Positions 1 to 12,099 of a stretch of 64,000 nucleotides of DNA are shown piece after piece (position 1 is the stretch's first letter; the number at the start of each line of letters is the position of its first letter). The notes under the pieces are model-generated. The model was given only the letters and a program-made list of their open reading frames with translations, had not been told where the DNA came from and did no database searches. Position numbers and translations under genes: made by a program. This DNA comes from Beaufortia kweichowensis (lineage: Eukaryota > Chordata > Actinopteri > Cypriniformes > Gastromyzontidae): positions 9,286,881-9,350,880 of the forward strand of contig CM032797.1 of NCBI GenBank assembly GCA_019155185.1, in the 5' to 3' direction.

Positions 1-54
1 NNNNNNNNNNNNNNNNNNNNNNNNNNNNNNNNNNNNNNNNNNNNNNNNNNNNNN
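1..54. other. Assembly gap (Ns)
   Basis: Run of undetermined bases at the left edge, so this window begins at a scaffold gap. Confidence 0.99.
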
Positions 55-1445
55 AATGACACTTTTCTTTCAGTCCAACACTAATTCAATGCCCACACTC
101 CACTGCAACCGAAATTATTTTTCATAAAGAAACAGCCTTGCTTATCCTGTTAACACAACCATCAAACTGAGAATTTACAGAGAAAATAAATTCTGACAGA
201 AACTTTCCAAAAAAAGCAAACTATTTATTTCTTACTTTTAGTAACGGTTTTCCAAAGGTTTAATTTTATTAAAAAGTTCATTAAAGCCACAAGTAATTTG
301 TGTATAAAGTGCAACCAATTGTTAAATAAGACACTAAGACAAAAACGTTTTGCAGTTTTCACCTTGCACTCTAAATTAATTGTGTTTAAATGGAGCTGAT
401 GAAAAAAATTATTTTACATACAGAAAATAAACTAGCAAAACAGAAATCAGTGATTAATGTGTTCAAACATTTTGACAGAATGAAATTATTTCCTGCACGT
501 CAAAACAAGAAACCTTAAAAATACCTGACAAACAAAGACAAATAAAATGAGTTAGAAACACTTTGAAGGCGTGAATTCTGTTACTGATATATTAAAGATG
601 AAATACTTTCTTTCACAAATAAAAGCTGCATTTCTTCACATAACTACAAGTGAAGCTTTAGTTAGTGTTCAAAATTTATCAGATGCTGAGAAAGTTACTT
701 AATATTCTCATTTTGGTTAGAAAGAAGATAAGATAAGTAATGTTGGAGAAGTGTAATGTGGACAAATCAACCCATTAATGTTATTAGTATTTTGTAAAGA
801 AAAAAAATGATATGCTGTATCTTTCAAAATGCTTGCTATATTTACTGGAAAAACAAAATATAGCCTAATACTATTGATTTTGCACTTCACTAATATTATC
901 ACAAACTGCGAAAAACATTTCCTAAAAAAACATACATATTTCAAGTGTAGGCTATTCCTTTAGTGTATACAAAATGCTTTGAGCTTACTTTTACCCCTTC
1001 TGTCTCTGTCTCTTTTATCTGTCTCTTTCTCTCTCATTCTTGGCTGATCTGACATATAGTCATGGGTTGAATTTTTATGTAGGTGTCTCTCTAAAAAGTT
1101 TTCTCTACTTAACTATTCACAAAAGAGACACAAAAGATCTGCTGATGTGATTTTTAATGCACATAAAAGTCATGCACAAACTTGCCAAAAGCTGGGCCTG
1201 AATAAAAGAAAATAGTCATTATGACAGTACAAATGCCTAAAGAATAGTAGACAGACAATCAAGGACGAACAATGAATGAAGAATAGTATTACCTGTAAAT
1301 AGTAAAAATTGTTACTTTAAGGGGAGGGCACCCAAGAAACACTAAGGATCTTTTGACACATACACTTAAAAGTTTATTCACATCCACACCATCAAAACCT
1401 GACTTGCTGAGACTCTTGTGGTGTAATCATTTTGGGCAATCATAG

Positions 1446-1542
1446 GGTTGCAGTCCAGACCCGTTTGTGACAGTCAACCTGCAAGTGTGTGTTAAATATG
1501 TATGGCTAGATACAGGACATGAGCTCAAGGTGGTGTCACTGG
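1446..1542 (+). CDS. Possible penultimate coding exon of an unknown upstream gene
   Basis: An open stretch begins after a CATAG (or, 8 bases later, TTGCAG) acceptor and ends at a consensus GTAAGT donor at 1,543. The frame reads GCSPDPFVTVNLQVC and then, after KY, VWLDTGHELKVVSL. It ends with one base of the next codon (phase 1), which joins correctly to the open exon at 1,746. I do not recognise the protein; neighbours of human KMT2C such as XRCC2, ACTR3B, GALNT11 and PRKAG2 do not match in memory. The polypyrimidine tract is weak and the exon may be chance. Confidence 0.2.
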
Positions 1543-1745
1543 GTAAGTCTATCTATAATGAATGACTGCTGCTCTAATGGTGTGCTATACACTGCTGGAC
1601 ATTAATCAACACTCACGTTGCTCTTCACCTAGTGCCACACAATGACCATCATGTTGATTTAAAAACGTTTATTTCATTTAAATGGGTATTTATTGTTTAC
1701 TGAATAATCTGCAGTGTGTTATATAGTTTGGTTTACCACTGCCAG

Positions 1746-1825
1746 AAAGTGAAACCAACACCACGCTGCTGGGTTTGGGAACTCTGGATGAACTTATAAA
1801 CCCATTTAAGACGCGTGTACAGTGA
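1746..1825 (+). CDS. Possible last coding exon of an unknown upstream gene
   Basis: After a TGCCAG acceptor the frame carried over from 1,542 stays open for 26 codons (ending NPFKTRVQ) and closes with TGA at 1,823-1,825. An AATAAA follows at about 1,992, as expected for a short 3' UTR. The phase match and poly(A) signal are the only support. There is no recognisable family, and stop-free runs of this size are not rare. Confidence 0.2.
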
Positions 1826-3596
1826 AGAAGGCACATATATAACCTGATATCAAATCTCACAAATCAACCAGTGTTCTGTCTGAACCCACAGACATCGTGT
1901 CACACACACAGGACAAGACCTCAAGACCTCAAGCCTGTCATGTTATCCTTTGTCACCTTCACTTTACTTCTGCTTTCCAGTACTATACTGAAATAAATGG
2001 AAACTTTAGTAGCTACATTTAGTAGCTTTAGTAGCTAACATTTTTAAAGAGATTTATACTTGAATCATATTGTCTGATGGAAAAAACAGATCTTGCATGT
2101 GTAAAGAACAAAGTCCAAGTACAATAAAACTAATAAAACTAAAACTAATTGAATTAAGGGCAAAACATTTTTACAAATCTGTCAGATTACTGGCACAAAA
2201 AAATGAGAACCACAACGGAAAAAAACAAAAATACTGTTGAGAAAAGTGACCAACAGTAGCTTTCAAGTAAATATTTTGCAAAAGTGAACATATTCTACAA
2301 AAATAGAAGATAAAAACCACTGCACTTGCAAATCTGTATATCCACTTTAATTAATCAGTGCGTAATTATTTGAACAAAATGACTCACTAAAATGATTCAC
2401 ACTTCCGACTACATGCGAATAGAGAGGGAGGACATTTTAGGCATTTAATTATTGCATCAGCGAGCATGGCTGTAAATCAAGAACAGCATGTACTATTTAA
2501 GCATGATTCATATTGCTGACTAAAGTGGTGTGTTTGTTAAAGTAATCGTTAACCAAAGTAAGTATTTTAACATAAGCAGCAATTTTGCTGCTTTGTATTT
2601 CTCAACTTAAAACATTAAGTACATTATGTTATGCAGTTAAGTATTTCCAGACTAGTGCTACTCAACTTAGGAAAGTTCTGACTGCAAAACAGGATCTTAT
2701 TAGCTTCAAGGCATTTACTCCTATAGCCTAAATATCATAAAGATGATTACAAACATACAAAAATACACAAAATAGCTAATACATTGTATGACTAGGACAG
2801 ACTAAACATCACTTTGTGAACATACAGATCACCTTTTGAATCTCATCTGACACATGCAAGGACCAACCAAGCCATATACATCAGTGAACCAAACATGTAC
2901 CAGCCGGATCCAGATTTCAGAGAGCAGGGGAGCAAACACCTTTGAAAAAGCATCAAATGCCTGTGGATACCCAGACTAAGCCTTTGTCCAAGTACCAAAA
3001 AGGGTCCAGTGGAAACACTAGACTGACAGGTGGTGCAACACTGTCCTCCCATTTATGCCTGGAGTGTCAAGACTTAAAAAACATTTATTCAATTCATACC
3101 CAGCAACACACTTTAAAAGCCAAAACCCGCAAAACTATAACTACAAAAATACCAAAGTACAAAAAGTTAAATATTTGCAATCCAAAATATTGAACAATGG
3201 CAAAAAAAAGATAAACAGTAAGCAACACATTGTATTTCTAATATTAACCAAAATGCTTACACATAAGACCAAACAGGGCTAGGGTCAAAAACTCTATCCA
3301 TCCTATAGACGGTTTTAACAGGAACAACAACAAAAATGATACTACCTGGCCCAAACTTAACTTCCGGTAGACTTCCAATATCCAGACTAAACTAACAAAC
3401 ACCGACGGAAACTTCGTGACAGGCGCGTGTCCGATGAAATCGTCTATATGTAACTAAAGCAAATGCTTGACCACTAATTGTAAGTGCTCTGTAACAAAAC
3501 CGCAAAAGTCGAACGCTGTAAGATGTGCTTTTCAACTTTATTCCTTATTAGCTATAGTCTTTATCGTGAACATTTTACACAGTCTGTTCTTACCTG

Positions 3597-3800
3597 TGCA
3601 GCACATTCATTAGTCCGCAAACATGACGCGATACATTTCCTAGGGTCACGTACTGCAAACGCGCTGTTTAATGAACAAACAGCGCCATCTGGATTCCATT
3701 TGACCAAGCAATTCTTTTTAAATCGCATTATTATTTCTTGCTAATCTATTTATATTTAAGTAAGAAATCATAAAATGTGGCGATTTAAAATCGTGAATAT
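3597..3800 (-). other. Possible first exon of a leftward transcript
   Basis: On the minus strand the sequence GTGCTGCACAG is followed by GTAAGAAC, a strong splice donor, with the exon boundary at about 3,597. Upstream of it on that strand lies the NRF1/CRE/GC-box cluster near 3.8 kb. The last minus-strand ATG in the putative exon would start MNVLH and run into the splice site. It could be a 5' UTR exon of a protein gene or a lncRNA. No downstream exon was identified. Confidence 0.25.
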
Positions 3801-3811
3801 AATATATCCTG

Positions 3812-3870
3812 GAGCATGCGCATGACGTCACAGTATAAGGGCGGAGTGACGACTGCAACGATCGTTCAAA
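3812..3870. promoter_or_regulatory. Promoter-like cluster: NRF1-like, CRE and GC-box motifs
   Basis: Within 40 bases lie GCATGCGCA (NRF1-like), TGACGTCA (a perfect cAMP-response element, about 3,825-3,832) and GGGCGGAG (GC-box-like), in an otherwise AT-rich setting. About 450 bases away ACTTCCGGT (ETS-like, minus-strand ACCGGAAGT) occurs near 3,360. This is the grouping seen at TATA-less housekeeping promoters. The donor at 3,597 on the minus strand suggests leftward transcription. Confidence 0.4.
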
Positions 3871-5400
3871 TAGAGTAAACAAATATCGGAGCTATCAAAA
3901 ATAAAGCCAAATGGGTTTTCTGCATTTCGCTGAAAATTTCACAACTAATACAACTGGAAACTGTCATATGTTTATGTTATTGTTCGTTTTTATCCAAAGC
4001 AACTTGCAGTGTATACAAGCTGTGGCCTAAACATTTAATCAATATATAATTGCATTCAAAATCTCTTTGTGAATCTTGTGACGATGTATGTTCTTTTTCT
4101 CGGCTTCAGGGTGTTAATTATAATACATTTAATAATATAATACGTTTCATTTTTATGAGTACAAGACAACACAGTTTGATGTTGAAGAAGCTGTAGCATC
4201 AGAATTCACATGAGGGTAAAGTCTTTCATTTGACAAAAGCCCTGTGTTTCATATGAGAACACAGAGATATATATACATGTGTGTGCGCAGGGTCCCTATG
4301 AAATTATTTGTTCTCCTTCTTCATATTTCGTCGCCTTTGAGGCTCAGAGACAGCCTTTTTGATCTGTAACTTTGAAAAAAACTTTTAAAAAATTGAAGAG
4401 AAAACATTTGATTTAGTAAAACAGTTGCTGCCTTTAATTTTCTAAAAGTGAGATTTTGTAGCATTGTCTAAAGTTGTTCATTTTTTGTGATAAAGGTCTC
4501 TTAATTATAACATTTCTGGACCAAACTGAGTCAAGTTAGGCTTCTGGCTTTAATCAGCATTAAAAAATCTTATAGAATCCTATTGGCATGTAAACAGCAG
4601 GCCTTTATATTACATTTTTCATTGCTACAGAATATATTTGATCTGAAGTTTCATTAAGCAGGTGCACTAAAGTGATAAACTTCGAAACATTATTGGATTT
4701 TATCAAGAGCAATTGCTTTTCTAACAGAAAGTTCATCAGGTTAATGCTCCTTAATATTGGCAATGAGGAGCACAACAAGCCATTTGTAAGAGGGTGTGTT
4801 AAAACCAACTGAACACCTGCTATATTGTCCTCTCCAGATCACCTGATCACATACCCTGATGATTTTATCCATCTTCTTTCAACCCCTTTATGTGTTGTAT
4901 ATGGCACACTTTACATAATCAATACATAAAATAAAATTTCCAACCAAGGAGATAATCTGTTTGCATTGTAACCTTGAGACGTTACAATATCATCAAGATA
5001 TTATTATCAGAAATTAAGGCAATATTATTATCTCATTAGAGGTGTTGTGGAAAAACACAAAGGGCATTATAATAGTTGCATAAAGTCAATATGGGATTTT
5101 GATCCGTCATGACTGAAGTAATAATCTTTAAATGAGGACAGTCCAACTGGGGAAACACTAACCTGAGGTAAGTGAGACTGGGGGGGTTGGGTGGTAAAGC
5201 AATACAGTGATCCACCACACATATTCCAATTGGTTTCATTTTTATTGCTTGCGGCTAAAGGCACAGATTTTAAAAACACTGTCCTCATATGGAGTGATGT
5301 GTGTTTTGTAAGATCCGAAATTAAACACACCATGTCTCTTTATTTTCTTCTGTTATACATGCCGTTTCATCGATTTTTTAGTGAATGGCTTCTGACACTC

Positions 5401-5582
5401 AGTCGTGGCAGTCGTAGCCCATGGTTAGAGAGTTGGCCTCGTGACCAGAAGGTTGCCGTTCCTATTCCCAGGACCAGCAGGAAACAACTGAGGTATCCTT
5501 GAGCAAGTCACCTTACCCCCCAATTGCTCCCCTTGAAAGTCGCTTTGGATAAACGCGTCTGCTAAATTAGCAAATGTAAATG
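5401..5582 (+). mobile_element. tRNA-derived SINE with L2-like tail
   Basis: The head carries an RNA polymerase III A box (TGGTTAGAGAGTTGG, 5,422-5,436) and a degraded B box (GTTCCTATTCC, 5,458-5,468). A short body follows (TTGAGCAAGTCACCTTACCCC), then the widespread fish 3' tail CGCTTTGGATAAACGCGTCT ending in an AAATG repeat. The tail is the part recognised by a partner L2-clade LINE in known fish SINEs. Confidence 0.8.
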
Positions 5583-6486
5583 ACACTTGGCATGCTGCAC
5601 AAAAAGAGCTACTGATGTTACCATCACTAGTGTCTATTTTTTTTAGATATAGACACACACAGTGAGCGCCCTCCTTTGACACCAAACAGAGAAATGCATA
5701 ACCAGACATAATCAATCTAACCATGGCAAGAAACTCTATACAAGTGCTTAATGTGAAGTAAGTGAAATCTAAAAATAATTTTAAAAAAAAACATGTCTTG
5801 AAGGGAAAAAACATCTTAAGAATCATCTTTATAATATGACAAGGTTTAGCAGTTGTTGAGCTTTTAATTTAAACACATTGATTCTTACATTCTTACAATT
5901 TAAAACCACATTAGTCACATTCTGAGAAAGCCACTTTAAATATAATATAGACAAATTGAATATCAGGAAAATAGATTTTTCATAACAAAAAGGGTCTGTT
6001 GTTGTCCCAGGTTTTTACATAACAAGTCATCATGCTGAGGGCACCTCTGATGCAGAGAATAGAGAAACATGGTGTTTCACCCTGAGGTGGAAATACCTGG
6101 CAGATGCTTCAAGCTCTGGTTCCTGGGGATGTTGCCAGTTTTCTCTGGGCAAAATGTGAGCAAACTGCTATAAAGTGCTGAACTGAGACCAACACTTCAG
6201 TGCACCTGTTCACTCAGATGAAAGAATTAAAGACAGACATTTTTGTTCAGACAAAAAGCAACTTTAATGTTAGTAACTAAAAACACAGAGAGTATACTAA
6301 ACCCTAACAGCCATTTCCATATTTCATTCATATTAATATATATTCCATTAATCATTTCTTATAACATTATACAATCTACAACACAAGAGAATCTACAATC
6401 TCTTTTTAAGATTGTTTCATTTGTATCTTTTCTCTGCAATTTTAGAAGAAAGGTGATACTTGCTTCATTGTCTCCTAATATTTGTA

Positions 6487-6531
6487 GGTCGCTTTGGATA
6501 AAAGCGTCAGCTAAATGCCTAAATGTAAATG
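6487..6531 (+). mobile_element. SINE tail fragment
   Basis: GGTCGCTTTGGATAAAAGCG followed by TCAGCTAAATG and AAATG repeats is the same L2-like tail as in the SINE at 5,401-5,582, without a recognisable tRNA-like head. It is probably a 5'-truncated copy. Confidence 0.75.
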
Positions 6532-9529
6532 TACTTAAATGAAACACAACTAAGAGTTCATTAAATCTCTTAAGCTATGAAAGAGCAACTTCTGAAGATT
6601 AAAATTTTCTCTGGGGAATACTTGGATGACCACAAGACAGTTCAGAAAACAAATGATGCAGTAGAGGTGGCAGGAGCCTGTTGCCAGGGAACCAAGAATG
6701 CAGATGAATCTTTAGAAAGGTTTGTGGAATGGTGCAAGTTGGAGGACACAAGGACAAAGTCCTAATACAAGCCATATAGCTGAAGGTTGGAGGATGCAAC
6801 TCTTACTCTTTCTTACTTAAAAAGAGCAATCACATTGACGCATAGTTAGTATTAGCCTATTAAAATATAAAGAGGCTATCACCTTCTTAAGTAATATTAT
6901 CTCCTCCCATGGTCACATCCAGTCAGTATTTGCAAAACCGTGAAACTATGTATTGTGGGATGGCTACTGCTACCCCTAGTGGTTACACCAGCATGTTTCT
7001 TTGAACTGCAAGGTGAGATGAGACAGAGAAAGCCAGATTAAACCACAGTCTCTATTCACAGACTATTTACATTTTAGAGGCCTGTCTGAAATGAGTTTTT
7101 TCTTCATAAACAAAACGCTGCCACTGAAAGCATTGGCATTATTGGGTAGCTCGTAGCTCTCTTAGCTTTTTTTAAGATACAACCAACCTTGAATAGTTTA
7201 TTTATTGATCTCGTTGAGCTGGTTACATGAGGAAATAATGGTAGTACTACATGAAGACATGAACTGGAAGTTATGTGTAGCAATGTTTGCTTCTACAAAA
7301 TGACTAAAAAGACGGTTTAAAATGATTGAAAACCGTTCAAACTTCTCTCTATTTAAGTGACAAATGTTTTATTTTTCAATATCCTAAGGGTTTTAAGTAC
7401 CACAGTGGTAAAGTATACTTTGATGGCTAATGCATTGCTTTGATGACTAATGTGTAACAGTGTTCTCATTTTCACAATATAAACTACTTTTTGATGACTA
7501 GTTTGTTGCTCAGGCTTTAAAAGTAGGAACATTTTTAACTAGATGGAATTTCTGGTGTGAGAGAAACAATTTATACTTCCTCAAGATATCACAAACTTGA
7601 CTGACCTTTATAATTGATTATCAGTTTAAACAATGTTACAAAAAATGTTTTCTTGGACATTTGTCTATTTGTCTATGCAAAAAAATGTTTCTTAATAAAT
7701 TATACAGTTATGGGCAAAGTTGATAAAAAATGTATAGCAAATATATATTTTTTGTATTTGTCCATTTCAGCCAAATAGTGAATTAATAAATTATGTTTAA
7801 TTCACTCCTTCTTGTTCATTAATTGTGACACTGCTGAAGAAAAACAAACTGTTACATTATGGGAACATGAAAATGTACCTCATAATAAAGAACCTGGAAG
7901 TAAACACTTTTTCTATTTGACTTGGCATTATTGACTATTGACATTTGTGGATCAATCCAGAACATGTTCTGACAGTCTTTTGCGGTCAGTGTTTTTCTGC
8001 TTGTTATAGCAGTATGTATGCAGGAACAGCGGTGTCGAGATGAACTGAACAAACTCATCAGAAATGGTTGTTGTGTTACTGGGGTACATCTTGACCTACA
8101 TGTAATTGCAGAGAGCAGAATGGTCTTCAAATTCCAAGCATGTTATTATGGAAATCAAATCCTACTCCCTGCCAAAAGACAAAAAGAGCCTTATACACAA
8201 GAAAAACATACAAATCTTCCTGAAAAAAAAATGTTTGTCTTCACAGCCATGAGACTTCATATAAACCAGTCAGCTATAGGCAATATCTGCCTTATCCTTA
8301 TCAACTAAGTGGTCAAGCATTATAGACTCTTCTATGTTTACTTTGTTGAAACACTGGTACTGTACCATTGCAAACAATTATTTAAAATTGTGCACACATG
8401 CTTTTTTTGTGTACACACATGCTCTATGTTTTAAAATAATTCTTTTGAAAACATAAGGGATTGAATTCAAAACAGCCCTGATAGTTATTTTTTTGTTTTA
8501 TTTTTTTATTTTCACCCCTCTACAGACACCATTCGAAAAACATTTTTATCTTATTTCACTGTTTTATTCTTTATTTTGGGTTGTTTAGTCTATGGAGGAT
8601 TTCTGCAGAGGCTGTTCTTGTGAACTATGTCATTGTTTTTGTCTTGTGTTTGGCTTTGTCATCAAACAATAACAACTTCAAAGGTTTGATATCCCCTATT
8701 CAAATCAACATGAAATCAAAATTGACTTTTTACTTTCCCAATAATATTTATGCAAAATCTAATCTATGCAAAATACCTTTGTCAGTGACAGGCAGCTGAC
8801 ATCACAAATTCTTCTTACTTTTTCAACCTGTCCCCATTATGGTGTGCAATACGCACAATCCGTGCACATTCGCAAAACCAAATTATGTCCTACATTGTTT
8901 AAAAGAAATCGTATTTTACACTGAAATACAGTATGTCTAATTATGGCGGTAGAATTGCTGTAAATGCTGCCAACAGCATTTATTGTCAATTCTTTTGAGA
9001 TCCCCCACAAACGTATTAATAGCATCTAATTAGCTCCAGCTACAGGCAAAAGTATAGACCTACTAAAAAGAGAGCATTATACATGAACAATGATGTACAA
9101 AATGTAGTAGGTAGCAATGTTATATGGTTTGAAATCACATATATCCCCAAACTAGAAAAAACTTTTCTACAACCTTTTCTTTTAGAATGCAGTAGCACAC
9201 AAGCTCATTTGAAACAAAACAGACTTTCCATTAATTTGTGGCCTGGTGTCATCACAGGATATGTTTTTTGCACTTTTATACTTCAGGTTCAGAGGCAGAA
9301 TGAGATCTATGATCATTATCATATTGTGTAGCATTGTTTGGAGGCCTTGGTTTAACCTCTGCTGTTGAATTGTAATGAGAAGTAGATCTGAGGAGGGTTG
9401 GACCTGACAAGGCTGCAAATTCTGAATTCAAGGCCTTGTCTGTGTGACATATCTCAGAGCAGACCCAGGACCTGGTGTTCTAAACCTCTATAGTATCTCA
9501 TTATTCACACTGCTTTGTGTTTCACTGTC

Positions 9530-9655
9530 ACTGGCACAGTGGATGAAAATTCAGAATGGTAACTGAAAGTTGTAGGTTTGAACCCCATGCTGGCCAACCT
9601 GTGAGGCATCACTATTGTGCCCTTAAGCAAGATTTAACCCCAAGCTGCTCTTGGA
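9530..9655 (+). mobile_element. tRNA-derived SINE head, diverged
   Basis: A B-box-like GGTTTGAACCC (9,575-9,585) sits about 45 bases into a segment resembling a cyprinid tRNA-derived SINE (CTGGCC, then GTGAGGCATCACTATTGTGC, then CCTTAAGCAAG). The tail is missing or degraded. Confidence 0.6.
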
Positions 9656-11637
9656 AATGTATTCGACTGCTGTTCCAGGAGGTTTAGCCTTCTTTTCCAG
9701 CAAAAGTCCAATCTATCATCACACTGTTGGCAAGAGCCACTATGTTGTATGTGTATGACATTTTTTATATTTATTTTATGAGCAATTATAAATTCTAGAG
9801 AAAATGTCATATTGTTATTTTGGCTATACAGTATATTAAAGCCAAAATGTTTTATAATTTGTATAACTTTTTGATAATCCAGATAAAAGCACCTATTGTG
9901 GCATGTGGGATTGTGGATCAAACATGTGTTTTATAATAAACGTTTTCAACCTTCGAAAAAATCTGAAAAATAATCACATAAAACAACAAAGTTTGTGCAC
10001 TTATATGTCACTATCTTTTATAAGCTCTATACATTAACTCATCAAAAAACTCTCAAAACTCTGTTGTGTTGTTATTATTGACTCTTTCAATAAACAGAGG
10101 AACCTCTCCAGACATCTCAATTTCTTTTCAAACAGGGCATCCCATCTGGCTTAAAGCAGTATGCCCAATGGACAGATTTTGTGGCAGTATTACCCTGAAG
10201 CTCAGCCCATTCAATAGATGGATCTAGATGTCTTTTGTGTCATGTGCGAGCTCAACACCAGCCCTTTCACAGGCTCCAGATGAATGCATGTGAATGTAAG
10301 GCCTTCAGACTTCATCATAACAAGTTATCGATCCTTTCTCTTTGTTCCAAAACACTGTGTGATGCCTCAATTATCACTTTTTAACTTCTACCTCGGCTTC
10401 TACCACACAAGGTTACCAGACTCCTGGGATGTTGAAAGTGCTGATATCAGATTGTTGTGGGAAACGGGATGTATGTTATTTTGTTTTTTTTTATTCTCTT
10501 TCCTAATGCAGTTACGCTCTTATTCTTCTGAGTCTTTCTTTCTCTAAATAATTAGATATACTCATTGTAGATATAGTATGTTAACTATATAGCATGTTAA
10601 CATATACAGAGACATACAACATCTGTCTAAATAATCTAAAAACAATTCCAATCACCAGAACAGAGAAATTTTATTGAGAAACACTGGAGGTGAATTTAGT
10701 ATGGCAAAGACTTGTAAAGTGACAGTAATCTAGAACCGAAATGCCATTCTGATTTTAGTGACAGACTGAGGTGAAATTAATATTACTGATGCCACTTGCA
10801 TTATTCATAGGGCTAAAGAAGGATCATCTTCAATATAAAGACAAACCACACTCAGAAATGACAGTGTCTTTTCCACTTGACTAACATTAAGGTTTTCTGA
10901 ACATGCATATAAGAATTGTTAGCTCAGTGTTTAAGTTTATTTCAACATTAAATATATTTAAAACACTTTTCTTTACAAATTCAAATAAACAAACATTCTG
11001 TGCATTCTGTGTGTTCCTGTAAATATAATCGTATCACATAAGAAACATGTGTAGTGTCACACTGCCCCCTGGCTACAGATATAAGCCATCAGTAGCAACT
11101 TTGTAAAAAAGCCTTTTATCAGCTTTTCAATTCAAGATTCCAATTTATGGCAGTTAATTTGTACGATTTTTATCCAATACAGTATTTGTATTTCTAAACA
11201 TATACAATCACTAATGCAATTAATAATAACCCTGAAATAATTTAAGCCTGATTTTGACAGCTTAGGTACAGCAAAGTAGAGTAATTAATTGCCATCTCAA
11301 ACACATATTTTTAAGGCTGTAACAGAAAACAAAAGAATATTCATAATAGGATGTATAAACATTCAGGTTAGACAAACTTCTATCGCCCATTTTAAATATG
11401 ACAACCCAACTGGTGGAGAGATTCATCTAGCCATTTATGGTGTTACAATACAGTGTTTAGAAACCTTTAAAATGCACAGCACAATATGTCTACATTTTGC
11501 ATGCATAATATGGACACCTGAAGAATAAAGAAAATGTGCCTATAGAATAGATGTTATCGATTTAAATACGAAAACATCTAATTACATGCCCCTCCAAAAA
11601 GTGCAATAGTAACTTGTTGTATCTGAACTGTACAAAC

Positions 11638-11765
11638 TAGGTTGTTTTAACCCATGGTTGGGTCAAATACAGATAGGTTAATTTAAATAAAAATAGGTTC
11701 ATTTAACGCAATGGTTGGATTTGTACCTTTTTGACCCAACCTTATAGGTTAACAATAACCCAGCA
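11638..11765. mobile_element. Short palindromic DNA element (MITE)
   Basis: The left arm reads TAGGTTGTTTTAACCCATGG then TTGGGTCAAA. The right arm is its imperfect reverse complement (TTTTGACCCAACC, TAACAATAACCCAGCA). Elements with these GGGTTATTTTAACCCA/TTGGGTCAAA arms are abundant in cyprinid genomes as non-autonomous DNA transposons. Confidence 0.65.
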
Positions 11766-12099
11766 TCTTTCAGAGTGTGTCTGTGGTCACATATACAAAT
11801 ATGATTTTATTACTCTGATATTTATTTAAATTTGAAAATATTTTAGAATAATATGTGCATATTTATTTGTCTCTATGTAAACAATTGAAACAAGCTAAAT
11901 TTTATTTGCTACAAATCTGATCACTGATTTGCTCAGGATCTGACTTTGGATTATTATATGTTATTTTAATTGCTTTTATGGACGTCACAAATTGTACTTA
12001 ATATAACACTAACTGCTCTGAGTTACACCAAGGAAAAATATTTTAAGGGTTAGATTAAAATGGTATCGTTAACAATGTATAACAAATGTTATTACTCTT

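Larger units (their letters stand above)
55..3560. other. AT-rich intergenic stretch, left of the promoter-like cluster
   Basis: Mostly AT-rich sequence with no recognisable gene. It includes a pyrimidine-rich CTGTCTCT-type tract near 995-1035 and the weak two-exon candidate near 1,446-1,825 listed separately. Short open frames around 2,843-3,282 on both strands look like chance or non-coding RNA sequence; I recognise no protein in them. Confidence 0.6.

Noticed and set aside
74..124. Possible terminal exon after the strong acceptor CTTTTCTTTCAG near 72
   Set aside because: Only 17 codons before a stop, beside the assembly gap, and no recognisable protein; cannot be supported.
2843..3282. 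Overlapping open frames on both strands near 2.8-3.3 kb
   Set aside because: Slightly GC-richer than neighbours, but none matches a known protein and frames contain no fitting splice signals.
5422..5470. tRNA-like A and B boxes
   Set aside because: They belong to SINE copies (also at 9,575 and 22,186), with no complete acceptor stem or anticodon arm, so they are not tRNA genes.
5425..5826. 133-codon minus-strand open frame
   Set aside because: It starts inside the SINE at 5,401-5,582 and reads its tail backwards; no protein family recognised.
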